Shown: piece by piece, positions 53,540 through 60,832 of the stretch | Position numbering within the stretch: position 1 is the stretch's first letter | How the letters are laid out: each line of letters begins with the position of its first letter | DNA from: SABI01 sp963663665 | Lineage (GTDB): Bacteria; Spirochaetota; Spirochaetia; Sphaerochaetales; Sphaerochaetaceae | Assembly: GCA_963663665.2 (NCBI GenBank) | Contig: CAXXKP010000001.1 | Location: 1,302,001-1,366,000 of the forward strand | Direction: 5' to 3' | Length of the DNA: 64,000 nucleotides | Made by a program: the position numbers and the translations under genes | Notes under the pieces: generated by a model | Databases searched by the model: none | The model's input: only the letters and a program-made list of their open reading frames with translations | What the model was told of the DNA's origin: nothing

Positions 53540-54355
53540 TTATAGGAATTCAGGAGCTACGAGGATACCAAATACGTCGTTGGCACCACCATCAGCAATA
53601 ATTTGCATACGATACTTTCCACTCTCCAAATCTGGGAATTTGATTGAGGCTTTCACTGAACATTCAGGAAAAGTTCCTGTACGTCTACCTTCAAAGCGTC
53701 CTACATATTTCCCTTTATCCGTATAGACTTGGGCGTAAATGTTTGCAGCAATACTTCTTTCTCCCGTATTGGTAATATCAAAAGAGATTGTTTTAATTTC
53801 ACTTCCCTTCTCAACTTGTACATTATCTATTGCGATTGATTTTTTTCCTGTATGTCCTATCTGGGATACAATTTGTACTCCAAAGCGAAGATTCATTTCA
53901 ACGCCAACAGTTCCATCATCGGGTTTGTCGGGGTTTAATAAGGTGTCAGTTATTGCCTCAACAAAGACTATTGACCAATATGTGCCTACTAGATTTTCAT
54001 TTGTTGGGACATTCACTGTGTAGGCTACTTTTACAAGTTTCCCTGGGGCAATAACCACATCGTCTGATGAGAGAGTAATCCATGGAGCATTGCTTCGAGG
54101 GTCGGTTCCTGGATTATTGAAACGATTATTTCCATCTGATGTAAACAAATAATCACTTTTAGAAAGCTGTACTCTCTCGTTACGATCCCCTGCGTTTGCG
54201 ATATCAATTGTACCAGAGTATGTGGTGCCAAGAGTTGTAGTTTCCGACATGAAAAGAGGACTCGATACGGTGATTGATGCAACGAGTTGTACACTCGTAA
54301 CGAAGAGAGCAATTACAACAAGAATTATTTTTTTATTAGAAAATGTGTTTTTCAT
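53540..54355 (-). CDS. PapD-like periplasmic chaperone candidate
   Basis: 271 residues from the ATG at 54355 (AGGA upstream). Signal peptide NKKIILVVIALFVTSVQLVA. The first domain (about 25-150) has the MSP/PapD flow: TTYSGTIDIANAGDRNERVQ, then APWITLSSDDVVIAPGKLVK and VPTNENLVGTYWSIVFVEAI, resembling the F1-G1 edge and the (P-x-W)-(Q/S)-x-(x)-F block of pilus chaperones. A second Ig-like domain (about 165-255; FDITNTGERSIAANIYAQVY) follows, and the protein ends ILVAPEFL. It lies between the subunit genes and the usher-like gene, the same position as chaperones in fimbrial operons. Homology is by pattern only. Confidence 0.6.
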   Translation of the reverse strand: MKNTFSNKKIILVVIALFVTSVQLVASITVSSPLFMSETTTLGTTYSGTIDIANAGDRNERVQLSKSDYLFTSDGNNRFNNPGTDPRSNAPWITLSSDDVVIAPGKLVKVAYTVNVPTNENLVGTYWSIVFVEAITDTLLNPDKPDDGTVGVEMNLRFGVQIVSQIGHTGKKSIAIDNVQVEKGSEIKTISFDITNTGERSIAANIYAQVYTDKGKYVGRFEGRRTGTFPECSVKASIKFPDLESGKYRMQIIADGGANDVFGILVAPEFL

Positions 54356-54365
54356 ACTATTATTC

Positions 54366-54863
54366 CTATAAAGATTCAACCAAAGAAAAAATCAGATTTT
54401 TTTCATAGTGGTCGTCTGTAACAGTTCGTATGGAAATTCCATCCACAGCATACTGAATGCCTATAGATGAGAAATTCCCACTGCCTTGTACAATGCATGT
54501 TAAAGAAGGAAGCACTTCAATAAACTCATCTTGCACCAACTCACTTGATCCTTCTCCCTCTATTGCACTCACACGAGCGTAAAGGGTAATATTTTCACTC
54601 CAGAATGAAGAGGTAGATTGAATATAGAGAGCCCAGGAAGTGTCACTTTCAATATTAAGTACATCTTGAACTACCAAAGACGAAATCTCACTGATGTAAT
54701 CACTTCCAGGGCCTTGTGAAAGGAGGTTCTCATCTAACTCTACATTCCATCCATCCGGATTCGCTGAATATATGGAAAGAGAAGAGGATGAAGTTAACGG
54801 GGTATATGTCAATCCTATGAAAAGGAGTAAGACTATTTCTATTTTATATACTCTTTTTATCAT
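54366..54863 (-). CDS. secreted beta-rich subunit 4 of the fibre operon
   Basis: 165 residues from the ATG at 54863, where the product starts with a signal peptide (MIKRVYKIEIVLLLFIGLTY). A longer frame back to 54929 would pass through a GC-rich hairpin and is unlikely. The mature part is beta-rich (SWALYIQSTSSFWSENITLY, EVLPSLTCIVQGSGNFSSIG) and ends LIFSLVESL, with the aromatic-Ser/Thr-aliphatic C-terminal strand shared by the other subunits. No known family is recognised; possibly a minor or tip subunit. It ends 10 bases before the chaperone-like gene. Confidence 0.65.
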   Translation of the reverse strand: MIKRVYKIEIVLLLFIGLTYTPLTSSSSLSIYSANPDGWNVELDENLLSQGPGSDYISEISSLVVQDVLNIESDTSWALYIQSTSSFWSENITLYARVSAIEGEGSSELVQDEFIEVLPSLTCIVQGSGNFSSIGIQYAVDGISIRTVTDDHYEKNLIFSLVESL

Positions 54864-54893
54864 CTTTTTCTCGTTCCTTATGAAGTAAAAGGA

Positions 54894-54922
54894 GGGGAGG
54901 TAAGGCAACCCTCTTCCTCCCC
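54894..54922 (-). terminator. GC-rich hairpin inside the fibre operon
   Basis: Reading the minus strand, GGGGAGG (54922-54916) pairs with CCTCCCC (54900-54894) around a 15-base loop, followed by TCCTTTTAC. It lies between subunit 3 (stop at 54964) and subunit 4 (start at 54863). In this A+T-rich DNA it stands out. It could act as a partial terminator or an mRNA-stability element; the T run is weak. Confidence 0.55.
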
Positions 54923-54963
54923 CCAACAAATCTACGTAATTTTAGTTAAGCTTAAATCATCCA

Positions 54964-55620
54964 CTATGTGGATTGTGGTAGTATTGTGTAGGTTACCTTA
55001 ACAATATTTACTCCGGGATTCCCTGCAAAACTATATGTTATTTCACATCCATTTCTTCCAACAGTTGTCCACGTATTTTCACCATCGATATCAGTTATAG
55101 TATCGACAGCATTCTGTGAATTGTATGGAATTGGAATGTATCCAGAGACTCCATCTCCATCAACACCTTGTCCAGTTAATGCATTCCCAAGAGTCCAATA
55201 GTTTTGTTCCAGAAGACCAGAGCCTTCTCTTGCAGGATCACCGACCGCTACCTGTAAGGTGTTGGTGTTATAACTATTAGTGGCTGAGTGAACAGTTATT
55301 TTATAACTTCCAGTCATCCCTCTGACAGTGTATTGGATATATCCTCCCACTTTGGAGCGAAAATCTGTGAACTCAATTGGCCCTGCATATGCTTCTGTTC
55401 CAGGAGTATCAACTTTGTATTCTCCAGTTTGATTCTTGTAAAAATTCACATCTGGATTTGTTGTTGACACTCCATCAAAAACTCTAACTGAGGCTAACGC
55501 AGTATAGTTTTCAGTAATATCTAGTACGATATTCTGCGTTGCAGTTACTAAGGCGAAAAGGGGAAATGAAGAGAGCAATACTGTGATAAAAACAATTATA
55601 ATCATGTATCTATTTCTCAT
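54964..55620 (-). CDS. secreted pilin-like subunit 3 (paralogue of the 55651-56313 gene)
   Basis: 218 residues with signal peptide MRNRYMIIIVFITVLLSSFP. The mature start TATQNIVLDITENYTALASV, the central GGYIQYTVRG and YKITVHSATNSY, and the end VKVTYTILPQST match the adjacent 220-residue protein closely, so the two arose by tandem duplication. The sequence is beta-strand throughout, Thr/Gly/Asn-rich and Cys-poor, as in structural subunits. GGGAGAAG precedes the ATG. It would be a major or adaptor subunit. No database family is recognised. Confidence 0.72.
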   Translation of the reverse strand: MRNRYMIIIVFITVLLSSFPLFALVTATQNIVLDITENYTALASVRVFDGVSTTNPDVNFYKNQTGEYKVDTPGTEAYAGPIEFTDFRSKVGGYIQYTVRGMTGSYKITVHSATNSYNTNTLQVAVGDPAREGSGLLEQNYWTLGNALTGQGVDGDGVSGYIPIPYNSQNAVDTITDIDGENTWTTVGRNGCEITYSFAGNPGVNIVKVTYTILPQST

Positions 55621-55650
55621 GCACTTCTCCCATGTGTTAAATTAATTCCC

Positions 55651-56313
55651 TTATACTTCAGTAGCTAAGATAGTATAGGTGACAGCAATTGTAGAAACGC
55701 CTGGAGCTGAAGCAAATCCGTAGGTTAGTGGGGCACCAAATTTAGCGTCCTCTCCTGTGCCAATAGTTGTGCCAGTAAATGTGTTGTTGCCAGAAATATC
55801 TGTGATAATATCTTTTGCATTACCTGAGTCTTGTGCTATTGAAAGACCACCATTGGCATCTAGAGCTGCAGTGACTACAGTTCCTAATGTAGCTGTTACA
55901 CTACTCTCAGAACCTGCAACAGCATCACTACTTTTTACATATAAGGATTCGGTGCTATACCCAGTTGTTGCAGAGTGGACTGTGATTTTAAAAGGAGTCT
56001 CATTATAACCTCTTACTGTGTATTGAAGATATCCACCTGATTGCTCGTCTAGTGTGCCATAATCAATAGCTGAGGTAGAAGCTTCTAAACCTGCTGTACT
56101 TACTGTGTAAGCTCCTGTGTATGAATCAGAAAAGGTCACTGTTGGGTTTGTTGTTGAACCATCAAATACTCTTATAGCAGCTACTCCTGTGTAGGTTTCT
56201 GTGATGCTTAATACTACGTTTTGAGTTGCAGTGGTTGCAGCAAAAACTGCTGTTGATGAAAGAATCAGTGCTAAAACGGCAATGACTAACAATTGTTTGT
56301 AACTTTTTTTCAT
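55651..56313 (-). CDS. secreted pilin-like subunit 2, probable major subunit
   Basis: 220 residues. Signal peptide MKKSYKQLLVIAVLALILSS, cleaved near VFA-A. Mature start TTATQNVVLSITETYTG; internal GGYLQYTVRGYNETPFKITV; end IAVTYTILATEV. It is rich in Thr, Ser, Gly and Ala with no Cys, as expected of an abundant fibre protein. It has the best ribosome binding site of the cluster (AAGGAG 6 bases upstream), which fits a major subunit. It is a paralogue of the next gene downstream. Confidence 0.72.
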   Translation of the reverse strand: MKKSYKQLLVIAVLALILSSTAVFAATTATQNVVLSITETYTGVAAIRVFDGSTTNPTVTFSDSYTGAYTVSTAGLEASTSAIDYGTLDEQSGGYLQYTVRGYNETPFKITVHSATTGYSTESLYVKSSDAVAGSESSVTATLGTVVTAALDANGGLSIAQDSGNAKDIITDISGNNTFTGTTIGTGEDAKFGAPLTYGFASAPGVSTIAVTYTILATEV

Positions 56314-56372
56314 GTTTTTCTCCTTACGTTAGAAAAAGTTTGTATTTTTTTAACAGTCAACGACTGTTTTTT

Positions 56373-56891
56373 TTACATTTCCGGTTGAAGTGAGAAACTC
56401 ACTTCTGTCTCTTGTGGGATATCCTGTGTAGAACTTAATAAATAATGAATTGAGTAAGAGTTGTATGAATTATTGATTTCTTCAAAGAGAATTGCCTCTT
56501 CGAATCCAAGTAAAGCAATTTTTTTAACTATTGGATCTGCTAAAGATATTAATTCTACAATAATAGGTTCTCCTGTAGTTGAGGCCACAAGATTCATTTT
56601 TCTCTCATTAAGATGTGCTGAATAACTTAACGTTGAACTAGGGCTAAATGTACTAACATATGAATGAGTAGCCATTTCACCAGGAATTACCTGATTACTA
56701 ATAATCTCTTCAGCTAAAAGATTCACAGAATCATGACTTAAAGAAATAGTTGTCACTGGCTGAATTGTTCTAATATGAACACTGCTATTCACACTCATTG
56801 CAGCGCTCAAGGGAACAAATGAGGAAAGGAGTAAGATAAAGTAGGTTATTGATGTTAATTTTACAAAGTTGTGTTCAGCAGTATGTCGCAT
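56373..56891 (-). CDS. secreted beta-rich subunit 1, first gene of the fibre operon
   Basis: 172 residues. The signal peptide is LTSITYFILLLSSFVPLSA, the mature part starts AMSVNSSVHIRTIQPVTTIS, and the end is EVSFSLQPEM with the shared C-terminal strand motif. It has no Cys. It differs from the two paralogous subunits in the middle (KIALLGFEEAILFEEINNSY). GGAG lies 10 bases upstream of the ATG. As the promoter-proximal gene it defines the start of the transcript; two operator-like repeats and an inverted repeat lie in the 294 bases upstream. Confidence 0.65.
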   Translation of the reverse strand: MRHTAEHNFVKLTSITYFILLLSSFVPLSAAMSVNSSVHIRTIQPVTTISLSHDSVNLLAEEIISNQVIPGEMATHSYVSTFSPSSTLSYSAHLNERKMNLVASTTGEPIIVELISLADPIVKKIALLGFEEAILFEEINNSYNSYSIHYLLSSTQDIPQETEVSFSLQPEM

Positions 56892-56927
56892 AATTACTTT
56901 TCTCCTTTCCTAGAATTTGTTTCTTCC

Positions 56928-56945
56928 CCACTACATTCCTAGTGG
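56928..56945. promoter_or_regulatory. inverted repeat in the leader of the fibre operon
   Basis: CCACTA (56928-56933) and TAGTGG (56940-56945) form a perfect 6-bp inverted repeat with a 6-base spacer, 37 bases before the first subunit ATG. It would form a hairpin in the 5' leader or serve as a binding site. Confidence 0.35.
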
Positions 56946-56990
56946 TTACGTTAAATTTACAAGGAGACTAGATGATAAAACAACCTCTTC

Positions 56991-57014
56991 TTTTGTAGGA
57001 AATATATTACAAAA
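56991..57014. promoter_or_regulatory. operator-like site 1 (TGTA-N10-TACA)
   Basis: TTTTGTA (56991-56997) and TACAAAA (57008-57014) are perfect 7-bp inverted arms; the spacer starts GGAA. It is upstream of the first subunit gene. Confidence 0.6.
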
Positions 57015-57102
57015 ATATAATTAAAAATGTAGTAAGTCGTGGTAAATATTTATAATAAAAAGAATTAAAAACATGATTAATTGTAAGAACAAATATGTTG
57101 AT

Positions 57103-57126
57103 CTTTGTAGGAATGCACCTACAAAG
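57103..57126. promoter_or_regulatory. operator-like site 2 (TGTA-N10-TACA)
   Basis: CTTTGTAGG (57103-57111) and CCTACAAAG (57118-57126) are perfect 9-bp inverted arms with spacer AATGCA. It is 112 bases from site 1 and just after the first XRE gene. It could also form a hairpin, but no T run follows on either strand. Confidence 0.6.
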
Positions 57127-57143
57127 CGAGCTAAAATAGAAGA

Positions 57144-57161
57144 AGTGCACATTTGTGCACT
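57144..57161 (-). terminator. hairpin after the first XRE gene
   Basis: AGTGCAC (57144-57150) and GTGCACT (57155-57161) form a perfect 7-bp stem with a 4-base loop. On the minus strand it is followed by TTCTTCTATTTT. It lies 24 bases after the XRE stop and would isolate that gene from the fibre operon. Confidence 0.55.
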
Positions 57162-57185
57162 CTCATGTGGAAGGAATAGAGCTTT

Positions 57186-57509
57186 TTAAACGGCAATATT
57201 TAGTATTGATTGAATGGATTCAATAGTTTGATCATCTGCTTTTTGAAGAGCCTGAAAAATAGAGAGTATAGATCTCTCCATTTGCGTTATGTTTTTAGGC
57301 TCTAGTAGAAGATAGTCCATTGGAACTTTTATGCCGTGTGCTAAGGCAGCAACTTCATGTGCTTTTGGTATTCGGTTTAAAGATCGTTGGACCTTGATAA
57401 GTTCGTAATTCAATCCGCACTGATTAATTACTGTTTTTAAGGAAACAGAGTGATCTCTTAATTCATCAAATTGTTTCCAAAATTGATATCCGCCTTCAGA
57501 TATTTCCAT
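57186..57509 (-). CDS. XRE-like DNA-binding regulator 1
   Basis: 107 residues. A helix-turn-helix of the XRE type is spread over about 20-70: SLKTVINQCGLNYELIKVQR, SLNRIPKAHEVAALAHGIKV, PMDYLLL. The C-terminal part (about 75-107) is a helical dimerisation-like tail. It shares NYE-x-x-KVQRSLNR-x-P and the same length plan with the 122-residue protein at 60216-60584, so the two are paralogues and may bind the same DNA. It lies between two pairs of operator-like sites and upstream of the fibre operon in the same direction. Likely role: regulation of the operon and of itself. Confidence 0.75.
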   Translation of the reverse strand: MEISEGGYQFWKQFDELRDHSVSLKTVINQCGLNYELIKVQRSLNRIPKAHEVAALAHGIKVPMDYLLLEPKNITQMERSILSIFQALQKADDQTIESIQSILNIAV

Positions 57510-57578
57510 ACATTACCTCACATGCTAGTAATCGATAAAAGAACCTTAACGCCTAAATTGGTTGTCCACAATGGATAA

Positions 57579-57602
57579 AAGTGTAGGAATTTGATTACAA
57601 AA
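57579..57602. promoter_or_regulatory. operator-like site 3 (TGTA-N10-TACA)
   Basis: TGTA (57582-57585), spacer beginning GGAA, TACA (57596-57599). It lies in the divergent region between XRE gene 1 and the histidine kinase gene. Confidence 0.55.
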
Positions 57603-57690
57603 AAGTTGTCTTTTAATAACCAAAAAGTTTTAAATCTATTTATAATAAAGAGATGTGGGGTTGAAGACAGAATGACCTAATTTTACTTAT

Positions 57691-57714
57691 TCTTGTAAGA
57701 AATACCTTACATTA
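57691..57714. promoter_or_regulatory. operator-like site 4 (TGTA-N10-TACA)
   Basis: TGTA (57694-57697), spacer beginning AGAA, TACA (57708-57711). It is 112 bases from site 3, the same distance as between sites 1 and 2, and about 80 bases before the histidine kinase start. Confidence 0.55.
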
Positions 57715-57791
57715 GTGAGAAATTCCTTGTAATATAGTAGAAGTAGTGGGCTACGTTCACTCCTACTATTGTCGCAAAATAAGAGGTAAAT

Positions 57792-59585
57792 TTGTATCAA
57801 TTTTCATTATTATCTAGTTCTTTACTGACTTTCTCATTAGTACAGATTATTTTTTTGATAATTCTATTAAAACAAGACCCTGTACGAGGTGCAAAAGAAC
57901 TTGGTTATGTCATTTTTTGTATCTCTCTGTATACCGTAGGAACAAGTTTCGAGTACATGGGCACAAGTTTGAAACAGGTTATGTTCTGGGCACATTTGCA
58001 ATATATTGGACTATCTTGGCTCTCCCTCTTTTTAATACATTTTACCTTTGTATATTTTAACATTACTATCAAGCATAAGAGAATTGTGTATTCTCTTCTC
58101 ATCTTTCTCTCTTCACTATTTATGCTCATGCAGTTTACCTATAATTTCCATTCTCTCTTCTATGTTGATGTGACATTTAACACTTTAGGGAAGATTTCAT
58201 ATCTTTCATTCAAACCAAAATTATTTTATTCGTTAATGAATGTATATCATGGTCTCTCGATATTTTTAATTTACTATTTTAGCGTACAAATGGTGTCTTC
58301 TCATAACAGTCCGTATAAGAGAAGAGGAACAATTCTCATGTTTGCAGTAGCATCACCAGCAATTGCCTCAATTATTTATCAGCTGCCTATTTATGAGGCA
58401 AGAATCGATTTTATCCCATTTTCTTTTATTTTTTCGAGTATGGTTCTTCTCTATTCCTATTTGCAGGATTCTCTATTTGGCCCTTTACCTGTTGCAAAGC
58501 GGATAATTTTTGAATCCCTTTCAGACGGAATTCTCATTTTAGATAAGAATGATTCTCTCATCGACTATAACCTAAAATCAACAGATTTTATTCCAGAGTT
58601 GAAAGATGCCAAAATGGGTGAGAGTATTAAAGAGTTCTTTGCAAAGGTTCCTTGTTTCGACGCTTTTACAAATTCAAATTTTTATCAATCAGGCACATGG
58701 GACTTTACCGTTGAGAAAGATAATTCATTTGGTAGAAATTCCTATTATGAAGTAAAAGTAGCTCCAATTGATAAAGGTAATACCCAAGGAACATCTTTAA
58801 CAATTAGTGATGTGAGCGAACGATACGAGATGCAGAAAGCATTGAAGAGCTCTTATGATCAATTAGTTGAACTAAATAGTTTGAAGACTATGTTAATTGA
58901 AGTGATGAGCCACGATTTGCGATCCCCTCTCGTTACTATGAAAAGCTTGAGACGGCTGATGGCTAGTGGAACTATTGCAAAAAGTCCTGTAATTTGGAAA
59001 CGCTCAGGCGATGAATTAGATTCTCTCATTGACAGAGCGGATTCTCTGATTTTCAATCTATTAGCGATGAGTTCCTCTTTCGATGATATTGAGAATCATC
59101 CATTGAAAGTAATCTCCCTCGAATCTGTCTTAGTTAATTTAGAGGATGCTATATTACGGTATGCTAAAAGAAAGGATGTTTCTTTTGTGAAAAATATAGA
59201 GGATGATGTATTAATTGTAGGTTCGAGTGAATACTTACGAGCCATCTTCAGAAATATATTAGAAAACAGTATCAAATACTCTCCTATACATGGAACAGTT
59301 TTGTTAAATGTCAGTATTGAAAAGGAAGATATAGTTGTTTCTATAGAAGATGAAGGTGATGGAATTCCGGATGAAATGTTAGAAAATTTTCAACAAGATA
59401 AATGGGGTATTACACGAATGGGGACGAATGGAGAGGGAGGACCTGGAATCGGACTTTATGCTACTAAACGATTTATTCATGCTCTTCATGGTGTAATGAA
59501 TATTCAAAGAAAGAAACCAATGGGGACTGTTGTAGTATTTTCACTTCCTAGAGCTTTAGGTCCTTTAAGTGGAGGAATCAGATGA
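57792..59585 (+). CDS. 7TM sensor histidine kinase
   Basis: 597 residues from a TTG start at 57792 with AAGAGG 5 bases upstream. About 1-225 has seven hydrophobic helices of the 7TM histidine-kinase N-terminal type. A PAS domain (about 235-345) includes SDGILILDKNDSLIDYN. HisKA has H374 in VMSHDLRSPLVTMK. HATPase has FRNILENSIKYSP and GPGIGLYATKRF, with a DEGDGIPDEM G1 box. It should phosphorylate the NarL-type regulator encoded next, whose start overlaps its stop by 4 bases. The signal is probably small and membrane-soluble or periplasmic, but is unknown. Confidence 0.92.
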   Translation: MYQFSLLSSSLLTFSLVQIIFLIILLKQDPVRGAKELGYVIFCISLYTVGTSFEYMGTSLKQVMFWAHLQYIGLSWLSLFLIHFTFVYFNITIKHKRIVYSLLIFLSSLFMLMQFTYNFHSLFYVDVTFNTLGKISYLSFKPKLFYSLMNVYHGLSIFLIYYFSVQMVSSHNSPYKRRGTILMFAVASPAIASIIYQLPIYEARIDFIPFSFIFSSMVLLYSYLQDSLFGPLPVAKRIIFESLSDGILILDKNDSLIDYNLKSTDFIPELKDAKMGESIKEFFAKVPCFDAFTNSNFYQSGTWDFTVEKDNSFGRNSYYEVKVAPIDKGNTQGTSLTISDVSERYEMQKALKSSYDQLVELNSLKTMLIEVMSHDLRSPLVTMKSLRRLMASGTIAKSPVIWKRSGDELDSLIDRADSLIFNLLAMSSSFDDIENHPLKVISLESVLVNLEDAILRYAKRKDVSFVKNIEDDVLIVGSSEYLRAIFRNILENSIKYSPIHGTVLLNVSIEKEDIVVSIEDEGDGIPDEMLENFQQDKWGITRMGTNGEGGPGIGLYATKRFIHALHGVMNIQRKKPMGTVVVFSLPRALGPLSGGIR

Positions 59586-60214
59586 CTAATATTATAGTTG
59601 TTGAGGACCATTCTTTATTTCGACAAGGGCTTATTACTATATTAGAAGAACAACATGAAGTAGAAGTGGTAGCACAATACCAAAATGGGAAAGAATTCAT
59701 TGAAGCGTTAGAAATAAAAGCTATACCAAAAGCTGATATGATCTTTCTAGATATTTCAATGCCTTGGTTAAGTGGGCTTGAGGTACTTAAAATTATAGAA
59801 AGAAAAGGATATATTATTCCTCCAATCTGTATGCTGAGTATGTATCCCGAGCATTTCTATCTTAAGCAAGTCAAAGAGTTGGGAGCAAAAGGGTATCTCA
59901 ACAAAGATATTGCAATAGAAGATTTAAGAACGGCTATTGATTCTATTGTAACTGGTGGATTTGCATTTTCTGATGAACGACAAAGCAAGAAAAATAAAGA
60001 GACTCCAAGTGGATATCTTGAAAATCTTTCTTCCAGAGAAGTTGAAGTATTCAAATGTCTTACTCAGGGGATGACTGTGAAAGAAATAGCATTCGATTTA
60101 GATATTTCAGTAAAAACCATCAGCACATACAAAACGCGGCTGATGGATAAATTAGGAGCTGAAACCCTTAGTGATTTATTAAAGTTAGCCCTAATGTATG
60201 AAAGTGAAGGTTGA
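59582..60214 (+). CDS. NarL/LuxR-family response regulator
   Basis: 210 residues. The receiver has VVEDH at the N-terminus, D57 in MIFLDISMPWLSG and the KGYLNKD loop. The C-terminal LuxR HTH (about 145-205) reads LSSREVEVFKCLTQGMTVKE and LDISVKTISTYKTRLMDKLG. It is coupled to the kinase by ATGA and forms the two-component pair. It is the most likely DNA-binding output for the adjacent fibre operon, alongside the two XRE proteins. It ends 1 base before the convergent second XRE gene. Confidence 0.94.
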   Translation: MTNIIVVEDHSLFRQGLITILEEQHEVEVVAQYQNGKEFIEALEIKAIPKADMIFLDISMPWLSGLEVLKIIERKGYIIPPICMLSMYPEHFYLKQVKELGAKGYLNKDIAIEDLRTAIDSIVTGGFAFSDERQSKKNKETPSGYLENLSSREVEVFKCLTQGMTVKEIAFDLDISVKTISTYKTRLMDKLGAETLSDLLKLALMYESEG

Positions 60215-60215
60215 T

Positions 60216-60584
60216 TTAGGCAGTTACACTTGTCTGTGGATCGATATCCAATATATTCTCGATAGAGTTTAGGACTGTCTCAGGAGCATTCACCAGACTT
60301 TCCAGAATAGAGAGAATCCTTTCCTGTTCATCCGTCCTCCCTATTCGCATATCATCAAGAGGGTTGCTTGTTACCCCAAGTACTAACCACTCGGTTGGGG
60401 TTTTTAATGCCGATGACAGCCGACATACCTCTTCTGCTCTTGGCATTCTATTAAGTGATCGTTGAACTTTAACAACCTCGTAATTTAGCCCAGCTTCTTC
60501 AACTACTTGCTTAAGAGATTTTTCTCGATCTCGAACAGCATCTACTCTATCCCAAAATCTTTTACTTTCATTATCGTACAACAT
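60216..60584 (-). CDS. XRE-like DNA-binding regulator 2
   Basis: 122 residues, a paralogue of the 107-residue protein at 57186-57509. It shares SLKQVVEEAGLNYEVVKVQR, SLNRMPRAEEVCRLSSALK and a late ILSILESLVNAPE helix, and carries a slightly longer linker (SNPLDDMRIGRTDEQ). The HTH is at about 22-72. It lies tail to tail with the response regulator. The two copies flank the two-component genes, which suggests a duplication that kept both regulators near the operon. Confidence 0.75.
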   Translation of the reverse strand: MLYDNESKRFWDRVDAVRDREKSLKQVVEEAGLNYEVVKVQRSLNRMPRAEEVCRLSSALKTPTEWLVLGVTSNPLDDMRIGRTDEQERILSILESLVNAPETVLNSIENILDIDPQTSVTA

Positions 60585-60832
60585 ATTACATATTATTCCA
60601 AAAAAAATGTTAGATGTAAAGAGATGGGCTGATAAATTGATATATAAAAGTTATAAGTTAACAATTATTAACCTTCTAGCTTAAATTTGTCTGTCTTTAT
60701 AATCATTAACTAAAAAAAATTTTCTACTACTAATGGAATTAAGCTAAATTGATTCAATTTTCTAATATATAACAGTAATTATCTCTGGTAATTAATTCAT
60801 CTAGTACTTTTATAGTGGCAAAAATATTGATT

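Noticed and set aside
57103..57126. Inverted repeat as a terminator of the XRE gene
   Set aside because: No T run follows on either strand, a better hairpin (57144-57161) lies closer to the gene, and the repeat matches three other sites of operator type.
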